Positions 7,430-12,082 of a stretch of 12,082 nucleotides of DNA are shown piece after piece; position 1 is the first letter of the stretch; every line of letters begins with the position of its first letter. Origin of the DNA: an uncultured Eubacteriales bacterium (lineage in GTDB: Bacteria; Bacillota; Clostridia; Oscillospirales; Oscillospiraceae); assembly GCA_902475455.1 (NCBI GenBank), contig CABRZO010000061.1, positions 1 to 12,082 on the forward strand. Reading direction: 5' to 3'. A program made the position numbers and the translations under genes. The notes below the pieces were generated by a model that was not told where the DNA came from, ran no database searches, and was given only the letters and a program-made list of their open reading frames with translations.

Positions 7430-7936
7430 ATGAGTGAATTGAGACGTGTCACCGGCAGCATTCCCGCCGGTGAACCCATACGATATAAGCTGGTCCCCAT
7501 GTCTCCGGACAATGTGGGGGAGATTGCGGATATTGAGCAGGAGTGCTTTTCCAAACCCTGGACCAAGCAGATGCTGCTGGAGGAGCTGGACAATCTGTCT
7601 GCCTCCTTTATCGCGGCCCAAGCAGAGGACGGTACCATTCTGGGCTATGCCGGCCTGACGGTGGTGCTGGATGAGGGATATATCAACAATGTGGCAGTCC
7701 GGGAGGAGTACCGCAAGCAGGGGATTGCCTCGGCGCTGCTGGATGTATTTATCCGCTTTGCCAAAGCCCATCAGCTGGCTTTCCTGACCCTGGAGGTGCG
7801 GGCCTCCAACGCTGCCGCCATCGCCCTTTACCAGAAACATGGCTTTGAACAGGTGGGGCGGCGCAAAAATTACTATGAGGATCCGAAGGAAGATGCCATC
7901 CTGATGACCCTTACCTTTAAGAAGGTGGAAGCATGA
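7430..7936 (+). CDS. rimI: Ribosomal protein bS18 alanine N-acetyltransferase RimI (GNAT family)
   Basis: A 168-residue GNAT acetyltransferase that transfers acetyl from acetyl-CoA to the N-terminus of ribosomal protein S18 (and possibly other proteins). The acetyl-CoA loop is REEYRKQGIASALL at residues 91-104 (R/Q-x-x-G-x-A form). The RimI hallmark LEVRASNAAAIALYQKHGF lies at 121-139, with E122 and Y134 at the positions of the family's proposed catalytic residues, followed by RRKNYYEDPKEDAILM. The start at 7430 is supported by GAGGAG (7416-7421), 8 bases upstream. This leaves an N-terminal extension of about 20 residues compared with short RimI proteins; an internal Met24 is a possible alternative start without a visible ribosome site. 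It begins 21 bases after polA and overlaps tsaD by 4 bases (ATGA), the usual rimI-tsaD coupling. The commonly adjacent tsaB and tsaE are not here. Confidence 0.93.
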   Translation: MSELRRVTGSIPAGEPIRYKLVPMSPDNVGEIADIEQECFSKPWTKQMLLEELDNLSASFIAAQAEDGTILGYAGLTVVLDEGYINNVAVREEYRKQGIASALLDVFIRFAKAHQLAFLTLEVRASNAAAIALYQKHGFEQVGRRKNYYEDPKEDAILMTLTFKKVEA

Positions 7937-8946
7937 TTATTCTGGCAGTAGAGTCCTCCTGCGATGAGACTGCGGTGGCGGTGGTTCGCGACGGCAGGGA
8001 AGTGTTGTCCGATGCCATTATCTCGCAGATTGAAATGCATAAGATCTATGGCGGTGTGGTGCCGGAAATCGCCTCCCGTAAGCATTTGGAGGCGGTGAGC
8101 CTGTTGGCGGACCGGGCGCTGTCTGAGGCGGGGATCACCCGAAGCGAGATCGACGCGGTGGCGGCCACCTGTGCCCCGGGACTCATCGGAGCAGTATTGG
8201 TGGGGGTCAATTTTGCCAAGTCCGCCGCATATGCCCTGGGCGTACCCTTTATTCCGGTACACCACATCCGGGGTCATATCGCCGCCAACTACATCACCTA
8301 TCCGGAGTTGGAGCCTCCCTTTGCGGCGTTGTGTGTCTCTGGGGGCAACACGCTGATTGTGGATGTGCGGGACTATACCGACATGCATCTGCTGGGGGCC
8401 AGCCGGGACGATGCGGCGGGGGAGTGCTTTGACAAGGTGGCCCGGGTGCTGGGGATCGGCTATCCGGGTGGCGGTCCTATGGACAAGCTGGCCCAGGGAG
8501 GCGACGATCATAAGTACGTACTGCCTCGGACCCATGTCACCGATGCTCCGTTAGATATGTCCTTTTCTGGATTGAAAACGGCAGCGTTAAACCTGATACA
8601 CAATGCCCAGCAGAAGGGAGAAGTGTTGGATCTGCCTTCCTTTGCCGCCTCCTTTGCTGCGGCCATCAGCGATACTCTGGTGCCCCGCATTCAGCAGGCC
8701 GCCGAGATGCTGGGCTACAGCAAGGTTGTGGCTGCCGGTGGTGTGGCGGCCAATTCTCGGATTCGCCGGGATCTGACGGAGATGTGCCGTAAAAAAGGGT
8801 ATCAGCTCTATCTGCCCCAGCTTAGTCTCTGTGGTGACAACGGGGCCATGATTGGTTGCCAGGGATACTATGAATATATGGCGGGTGTTCGGGGGAAATC
8901 TGACCAGAACGGATTTGCCAATATGGAAATAGGGAGAAGCTTCTGA
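7933..8946 (+). CDS. tsaD: tRNA N6-adenosine threonylcarbamoyltransferase TsaD
   Basis: A 337-residue ASKHA-fold enzyme that transfers the threonylcarbamoyl group from TC-AMP to A37 of ANN-decoding tRNAs (t6A), working with TsaB and TsaE encoded elsewhere. Motifs: N-terminal VESSCDETAVAVV (6-18), EIASRKH (45-51), metal ligands H111 and H115 in HHIRGH (110-115), SGGNTLIV (~136-143), the GASRDDAAGECFDKVARVLG block (~154-173), and the last metal ligand D302 in CGDNGAMIG. Length and motifs are those of bacterial TsaD. Translation starts within the rimI stop (ATGA), so the two are coupled. The last codons, encoding roughly EIGRS, form the left arm of the transcription terminator, and the stop codon lies in its loop. 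Confidence 0.97.
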   Translation: MIILAVESSCDETAVAVVRDGREVLSDAIISQIEMHKIYGGVVPEIASRKHLEAVSLLADRALSEAGITRSEIDAVAATCAPGLIGAVLVGVNFAKSAAYALGVPFIPVHHIRGHIAANYITYPELEPPFAALCVSGGNTLIVDVRDYTDMHLLGASRDDAAGECFDKVARVLGIGYPGGGPMDKLAQGGDDHKYVLPRTHVTDAPLDMSFSGLKTAALNLIHNAQQKGEVLDLPSFAASFAAAISDTLVPRIQQAAEMLGYSKVVAAGGVAANSRIRRDLTEMCRKKGYQLYLPQLSLCGDNGAMIGCQGYYEYMAGVRGKSDQNGFANMEIGRSF

Positions 8947-8960
8947 GCTTCTCCCTATTT
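8927..8960 (+). terminator. Intrinsic terminator embedded in the tsaD 3' end
   Basis: A 14-bp perfect stem (AAATAGGGAGAAGC at 8927-8940 with its complement at 8947-8960), loop TTCTGA, then a T-rich run beginning in the right arm (TTTTTCTT). The stop codon TGA (8944-8946) is the second half of the loop. It ends the polA-rimI-tsaD transcript. Confidence 0.93.
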
Positions 8961-9125
8961 TTCTTGCTCTTTGCAAGATAAAATGCGGCTTCTTTCACTA
9001 GCATATTTATGTAGACTTGACAAGAAAAAAGTCGTCCTTGAGATATATTTAACCCAGCGGACAGGTTGATTTTAGAGACCTTGAAATTCCAATGTGTTTG
9101 TGGAATATGGGTGTGCAAAAGTCTG

Positions 9126-9154
9126 TTGATACTGTTGAAAAGTCGGAATGTAAT
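9126..9154 (+). promoter_or_regulatory. Promoter-like pair with no gene downstream
   Basis: TTGATA (9126-9131), exactly 17 bases, then TGTAAT (9149-9154), each one or two mismatches from the sigma-A consensus. A transcript starting near 9161 would run through a foldable stretch (9186-9231) and then antisense to the 3' end of pcp. In AT-rich DNA such pairs can occur by chance. Confidence 0.4.
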
Positions 9155-9271
9155 TTGAAAACATCGATATTATGAAAACTAAAAACGGTTATGTAGGGTT
9201 AAAAGAAAATTAGTTTTCTTGCTGAAAACCGGCAAAATAAACTGAAAAACAGTGCTTGACAGAGATGAAAA

Positions 9272-9306
9272 GCGGGAAAGAAAAAAATTTTTCTTTCATT
9301 TTCCGC
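9272..9306 (-). terminator. Terminator of pcp
   Basis: Immediately after the pcp stop (TAA at 9312-9310). On the minus strand GCGG (9306-9303) pairs with CCGC (9275-9272) and GAAAGAAAAA with TTTTTCTTTC inside (7 or more A-T pairs), or alternatively GCGGAAAA with TTTCCCGC through one G-U pair; TTTT follows at 9271-9268. It is A-T rich with a short T tract, so moderate strength. Confidence 0.55.
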
Positions 9307-9309
9307 CGA

Positions 9310-9927
9310 TTAAAAGGAGTCAATGTTTTCAATCGTGCGCATTGCCAGCTCCAGGGCACGGGTCATCTGGCTCAGGGCCATGCTGGGGGTGCCCCGCGGC
9401 TTGACTGCAGCCTGCTCCATGGAGTAAGGGACATGGATGAATCCACCCCGGATGGGGAGGTTTTTCTGCTCAATCAGGTGGAGCAATGTGTACATGATAT
9501 TGTTGCAGACATAAGTGCCGGCAGAATTGGAAATAAAAGCGGGAATGCCGTTTTGTTTCAAAGTGAAAACCATACCCTTAATGGGCAGGGATGAAAAATA
9601 GGCAGTAGGGCCGCCAGCGATCACGGGCTCGTCCACTGGTTGAACACCATCGTTGTCCGGGATAGTGGCGTCACGCAGGTTGATGGCCACACGTTCCAGG
9701 GCAATGCCGGCATATCCTCCGGCTTGACCCACGCAGATTACCACGTCAGGCTGACAGTCCGCCACCAGCGCTTCCAAGGCGGGACCCGACTGAGCGAATG
9801 ATACAGGAAGTTTGGCTTTTGTGAGTGCTATGGTGCCGATACGATCAGGCAGAGCTGCCACCGCCTCGTAAGAGGGGTTTTGAGCCTCTCCGCCGAAAGG
9901 CTCAAAACCGGTAAGTAGTACTTTCAT
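9310..9927 (-). CDS. pcp: Pyrrolidone-carboxylate peptidase (pyroglutamyl peptidase I)
   Basis: A 205-residue cytoplasmic cysteine peptidase of family C15 that removes N-terminal pyroglutamate (5-oxoproline) from peptides. The start MKVLLTGFEPFGG is diagnostic. The catalytic triad is visible at E79 (ALERVAINLRDA), C141 (NSAGTYVCN) and H165 (FIHVPY), close to the E81/C144/H168 numbering known in Bacillus enzymes. Length fits the family (about 200-215). AGGAGGA lies about 9 bases before the start, so 9927 is a well-supported start. It is a single-gene unit, converging on tsaD and divergent from the degraded dehydrogenase region, with its own promoter and terminator. No partner genes for pyroglutamate use (such as 5-oxoprolinase) are in the window. 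Confidence 0.96.
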   Translation of the reverse strand: MKVLLTGFEPFGGEAQNPSYEAVAALPDRIGTIALTKAKLPVSFAQSGPALEALVADCQPDVVICVGQAGGYAGIALERVAINLRDATIPDNDGVQPVDEPVIAGGPTAYFSSLPIKGMVFTLKQNGIPAFISNSAGTYVCNNIMYTLLHLIEQKNLPIRGGFIHVPYSMEQAAVKPRGTPSMALSQMTRALELAMRTIENIDSF

Positions 9928-9977
9928 GGGAATGTCTCCTCCTGGTAAAGATAGGCTAAAAATGGAAAGATACTTAT

Positions 9978-10005
9978 AGTATAAAGTCCTTTTACGCTAA
10001 ATCAA
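9978..10005 (-). promoter_or_regulatory. pcp promoter
   Basis: On the minus strand: TTGATT (10005-10000), 16-base spacer, TATACT (9983-9978). Transcription would start near 9971, about 44 bases before the pcp start codon, leaving room for the strong ribosome site AGGAGGA. Confidence 0.6.
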
Positions 10006-10058
10006 GTGGGGCACAGAGTGCCTTTGGACAAAAGATAGCATTTTTTGCACAAAATTCC

Positions 10059-10086
10059 AACGGGTGGACAAATTTGTCCACCCGTT
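10059..10086. repeat. Perfect 28-bp palindrome
   Basis: AACGGGTGGACAAA (10059-10072) is followed directly by its exact reverse complement (10073-10086), with no spacer. It lies about 54 bases upstream of the pcp -35 and about 66 bases before the dehydrogenase-side -35, i.e. in the shared upstream region. Without a T tract on either side it is a poor terminator, so an operator for a dimeric regulator is the better guess. A half-related TTTGGACAAA occurs at 10023-10032. Confidence 0.75.
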
Positions 10087-10138
10087 TGCCTATGCCATTT
10101 CACAGGTATAAAAAATCCATCTGTTTCCCGGTCAAAGG

Positions 10139-10175
10139 AAAAAAAGTCCCGTTGTTGCTGCAACTACTCGGGATT
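10139..10175 (-). terminator. Orphan minus-strand intrinsic terminator
   Basis: On the minus strand TCCCG (10173-10169) pairs with CGGGA (10151-10147), with GTTG/CAAC inside (10164-10161 with 10157-10154), followed by C and seven Ts (10145-10139). No minus-strand gene lies upstream of it in this window (the DNA to the right is occupied by plus-strand frames), so it either blocks antisense transcription or is left over from a lost gene. Confidence 0.45.
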
Positions 10176-10181
10176 TACAAT
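10152..10181 (+). promoter_or_regulatory. Possible promoter before the dehydrogenase remnant
   Basis: TTGTTG (10152-10157), 18-base spacer, TACAAT (10176-10181). The predicted start of transcription (near 10188) is only about 10 bases before the GTG at 10199, which would give an almost leaderless message; no ribosome site is visible there. The -35 lies inside the hairpin of the orphan terminator. Confidence 0.35.
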
Positions 10182-10198
10182 ATCTATAACAAAGATGT

Positions 10199-10546
10199 GT
10201 GGCCATCGGTGATCCGGAAAAGAAAACTGTCGGCACTGTTGGCATAAAAGATGTGCCGATACCGGAGCCCAAGCCGGAAGAGGTGAGAATCAAAATTGCC
10301 TATGCATCCATTTGCGGCTCAGATCCTCATATCCTGCGGGGGGATCTGGGGCCTATGCGGGAACATATCATGAGTCGCTTGCCCATGCGTACCGGACATG
10401 AAGTTTCCGGCGTCATTGACGCGGTGGGAGTGGCAGCGGCAGCCCATGGTTTTAAGGTAGGGGACCGGGTTAAAGTGATTGGCAGCCCAGCAAAATGCTC
10501 TGTGGGCTGTGAAAAAAGAGGATCACTTCATGAAACAGCGATGTAA
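10199..10546 (+). pseudogene. Truncated zinc-dependent alcohol dehydrogenase (N-terminal GroES-like domain only)
   Basis: The 115-residue frame is the N-terminal third of a medium-chain zinc dehydrogenase (normally about 340-350 residues). Visible are IKDVPIPEPKPEEVRIKI (16-33), the catalytic zinc ligand C39 in SICGSDPH, GHE at 66-68 with the second ligand H67, and VGDRVKVIG at 87-95. Sequence then changes to a cysteine-bearing but unrecognisable stretch and stops; the structural-zinc cysteine cluster, the Rossmann NAD(P) domain and the third zinc ligand are all missing. No ribosome site precedes the GTG start. An ATG at 10195-10197 lies one base out of frame with it (ATG-T-GTG), so a one-base insertion may have broken the original start. 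The next gene overlaps by 17 bases. Family and truncation are clear; the original substrate (polyol or sugar acid) cannot be told. Confidence 0.8.
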
Positions 10547-11185
10547 TGAAATTTGTGCGCTTCGGTTGCTGTATACCTGCAGTCCTATTGAACTGGAGGG
10601 AAAAGCTCAGATCGGACGCTTTCGCTATGGTTTGGGCCGGCTGCTAGGACAGAAAGTAGACGGGGAGTTGTCAAAGCAGCTGGATTGTATTGTGCCGATC
10701 CCTAATTCAGGACTGTACTATGCCATGGGAGCGGCAGAATCCATGGGGGTACCGTATTTGCAGGCGTTGGTCAAGCGCGATGTTCAAAAACGCACATTGC
10801 AGGAACCAAATCAGCAGATTCGGGAACGGATGATTCTCGGCAATATGATGGCAATATGATGTTGTTGCCCGGACTGCTAGAGGGGAAAAACATTGCGTTG
10901 GTGGACGAGGCCATCTTCACGGGGACGACCTTGAAAACGGTTTGCCGTAGGTTGCGGCAGCAGGGGGTAGGGAAGATTCATATTATGATTCCCACTTCAC
11001 CCTGTGCTACCCTCTGTCCCTATGACGATCTGCCCCAGCGGGATCTTTTGGCGTGTAAGTTGTCTGCCGTTGAGATGCAGGAATATTTTGGAGTGACTAG
11101 CCTGAACTTCCTTTCCTATACAGACCTGCGTAACTATACGGAAGCCTTTCAGCACGTTTGTCTGAATTGCTTTCAGCAGTCATAG
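10530..11185 (+). pseudogene. PurF-like phosphoribosyltransferase domain, split by an 11-bp duplication
   Basis: Two overlapping frames, 10530-10859 and 10856-11185, together give one PurF (amidophosphoribosyltransferase)-type PRTase domain of about 214 residues. The first has VPIPNSGLYYAMGAAESMGVPY and KRTLQEPNQQIRERM (compare VIPVPDSG...AA.GYAE.SGIPY and RTFI.P.Q..RE in PurF). The second has the PRPP-binding loop ALVDEAIFTGTT and the PurF C-terminal block DLPQRDLLACKLSAVEMQEYFGVTSLNFLS. The break is an exact tandem copy of GGCAATATGAT (10839-10849 and 10850-10860); removing one copy joins the frames as ...MILGNMMLLPGLLEGKNIALVDE. The N-terminal glutamine amidotransferase domain of PurF is absent. 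The start at 10530 has AGAGGA about 8 bases upstream, so the domain may once have been a standalone gene. It is not a replacement for housekeeping purF; its reaction is unknown. Confidence 0.8.
10839..10860 (+). repeat. 11-bp tandem duplication (two copies of GGCAATATGAT)
   Basis: Copy one 10839-10849, copy two 10850-10860, identical and adjacent. Eleven is not a multiple of three, so the second copy shifts the reading frame of the PurF-like gene and creates TGA at 10857-10859. Deleting one copy restores an open frame across the join. Confidence 0.95.
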
Positions 11186-11251
11186 GTTTCGGGCAAGGTG
11201 GCTGGATGAAAAATAAAGATCAATTACAACAAGAAAGGAACGTGTTTCAAC

Positions 11252-12019
11252 ATGAAAAATCTATTTGATTTGAAGGGCCAGACTGCTGTTATTACCGGAG
11301 CTTCTTCGGGTCTGGGTGTACAGTTTGCCAAGGCACTGGCGGAGCAGGGAGCCAATATCGCAATCCTGGCCCGCAGAAAGGATAAGCTTGAGGCTGTTGC
11401 CCAGGAAATTCGGGCGTTGAACGTACAGTGTCTTCCTATTGCGTGTGATATCACGAATCATGCGGCGGTGGGGCAAGCCGTTCAGGAAATTGCGGATACC
11501 TTCGGACGGATTGATGTACTGGTAAACAATGCCGGTGCCGGAGCGGGTGGCGGCGCTGAGAACCTGGCTTTGGAGGATTGGCAGCATGTGATTAACTTGG
11601 ATCTGACGGCGGTGTTTGAGATGTCACAGGCGGTGGGCCGTATTATGATTGAGCAGGGCTATGGCCGCATCATTAATATCGCCTCTATGTATGGCAAGGT
11701 GGCCAGCATGAAGTTCCCCAGCACGGCCTATGCTGCCGCCAAGGGCGGAGTCATCAACCTGACCCGTAGCCTGGCGGCGGAATGGGCCCGGCATGGAATT
11801 ACCGTCAATGCCATTTGCCCGGGTTATTTCATTACAGAGCTGACTGAGCAAGCCATGTCCAGCGAGTATATGGCCAGCTATCTGGATGTTGCGGTTCCCA
11901 TGAACCGCTGCGGAAAACAAGGTGAACTGGATACTACAGTCCTATACCTGGCGTCTCCGAATTCCTCCTATACCACGGGGGCGATCTTGTCAGTGGACGG
12001 CGGCTTTACTGCAATTTAA
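11252..12019 (+). CDS. SDR family oxidoreductase, gluconate 5-dehydrogenase-like
   Basis: A 255-residue classical short-chain dehydrogenase, an NAD(P)-dependent carbonyl/alcohol oxidoreductase. Motifs: TGASSGLG at residues 15-22 (cofactor loop), ARR at 40-42 after the second strand (basic residues suggest NADP(H)), NNAG at 92-95, catalytic S145 in IASMYG, Y160 and K164 in YAAAK, CPGYF about 188-192 and the C-terminal LSVDGGFTAI. The opening MKNLFDLKGQTAVITGASSG resembles IdnO/KduD-type gluconate 5-dehydrogenases and 2-deoxy-D-gluconate 3-dehydrogenases; SDR substrate cannot be fixed from sequence alone. AAAGGA lies about 12 bases before the start, somewhat distant, but no better start exists. 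It is 66 bases downstream of the split PRTase gene. A zinc dehydrogenase next to such an SDR occurs in sugar-acid pathways (IdnD/IdnO), so the truncated dehydrogenase upstream may be a lost partner. No terminator is visible before the window ends. Confidence 0.9.
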   Translation: MKNLFDLKGQTAVITGASSGLGVQFAKALAEQGANIAILARRKDKLEAVAQEIRALNVQCLPIACDITNHAAVGQAVQEIADTFGRIDVLVNNAGAGAGGGAENLALEDWQHVINLDLTAVFEMSQAVGRIMIEQGYGRIINIASMYGKVASMKFPSTAYAAAKGGVINLTRSLAAEWARHGITVNAICPGYFITELTEQAMSSEYMASYLDVAVPMNRCGKQGELDTTVLYLASPNSSYTTGAILSVDGGFTAI

Positions 12020-12082
12020 AAGGGTTGGCTGAGAGAAATACGGCGGATTAAATAAAGCTTTGTTCCGGGGCGGGAGATCCGA

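Larger units (their letters stand above)
8961..9309. other. AT-rich intergenic gap without a recognisable gene
   Basis: About 350 bases between the tsaD terminator and the pcp stop, visibly poorer in G+C than the flanking genes. I find no convincing coding frame, tRNA or known riboswitch. It holds a promoter-like pair at 9126-9154 on the plus strand, small inverted repeats (ATTCCA/TGGAAT around 9086-9106; AAGAAAA/TTTTCTT at 9203-9220 within CGGTT/AACCG at 9186-9231) and the pcp terminator at its right end. A small RNA is possible but unproven. Confidence 0.6.

Noticed and set aside
7450..7472. Inverted repeat CACCGGC/GCCGGTG at the start of rimI
   Set aside because: Only 7 bp, inside coding sequence, no T tract and no known regulator; likely chance in GC-rich DNA.
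4802..7840. A 1012-residue open frame on the minus strand across polA and rimI
   Set aside because: It is antisense to polA and rimI, which have clear family motifs. The protein is rich in His, Gln, Gly and Leu, as expected from reverse reading of GC-rich codons, and it has no recognisable domain.
9016..9050. TTGACA at 9016-9021 as a promoter
   Set aside because: The nearest -10-like sequences (GATATA, TATATT) are 19-21 bases away, too far for a convincing sigma-A promoter.
8822..9118. 98-residue minus-strand frame at the tsaD end and gap
   Set aside because: It crosses the tsaD terminator stem, is mostly antisense to tsaD and shows no family resemblance.
8961..9309. T-box, tRNA or origin-type sequence in the AT-rich gap
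   Set aside because: No T-box TGGNACC element, no cloverleaf and no cluster of DnaA boxes could be found by eye.
9256..9594. 112-residue plus-strand frame in the gap and over pcp
   Set aside because: Mostly antisense to pcp, and its first part runs through the pcp terminator.

Overview
The window comes from a Gram-positive, GC-rich member of the Clostridia. A gut Oscillospiraceae relative (Flavonifractor/Lawsonibacter-like) is my inference, from the protein families, the strong AGGAGG-type ribosome sites and the folD/lgt/M16-peptidase and polA/rimI/tsaD groupings. No phage, insertion sequence, CRISPR array, tRNA or rRNA is visible.

Layout. (1) 1-3549, plus strand: a tight housekeeping operon. 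It holds the 3' end of an M16 peptidase-like gene (yfmF), its zinc-site partner yfmH, lgt (lipoprotein diacylglyceryl transferase) and folD (one-carbon metabolism). Most junctions overlap by a few bases. A strong bidirectional terminator at 3556-3593 ends it. (2) 3597-4689, minus strand: a cation diffusion facilitator (CDF) metal exporter. Its 5' leader reads as a NiCo (czcD-type) riboswitch, with a recognisable promoter, a four-stem aptamer and a terminator that shares bases with the last aptamer strand. (3) 4775-8946, plus strand: polA, rimI and tsaD, ended by a terminator whose 5' arm is the last codons of tsaD and whose loop holds the stop codon. (4) 8961-9309: an AT-rich gap with a good promoter-like pair and a foldable stretch, but no gene. 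(5) 9310-9927, minus strand: pcp, pyrrolidone-carboxylate peptidase. (6) 9928-11185: a degraded or rearranged stretch. It holds a perfect 28-bp palindrome, a minus-strand terminator with no gene feeding it, the N-terminal third of a zinc alcohol dehydrogenase, and a PurF-like phosphoribosyltransferase domain split by an exact 11-bp tandem duplication. (7) 11252-12019, plus strand: an intact SDR oxidoreductase of the gluconate 5-dehydrogenase type.

How the parts work together. The first block combines protein processing/EF-P modification, membrane lipoprotein maturation and folate metabolism. The CDF unit is a self-contained metal-detoxification module: the riboswitch senses Co2+/Ni2+ (possibly Fe2+) and allows expression of the exporter. 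polA-rimI-tsaD covers DNA repair, ribosomal protein acetylation and tRNA t6A37 synthesis. The dehydrogenase remnant next to the SDR gene suggests a former sugar-acid oxidoreductase pair that has lost one member.

The most notable observations are the riboswitch with its overlapping terminator, and the 11-bp duplication whose removal restores a full PurF-like phosphoribosyltransferase frame.
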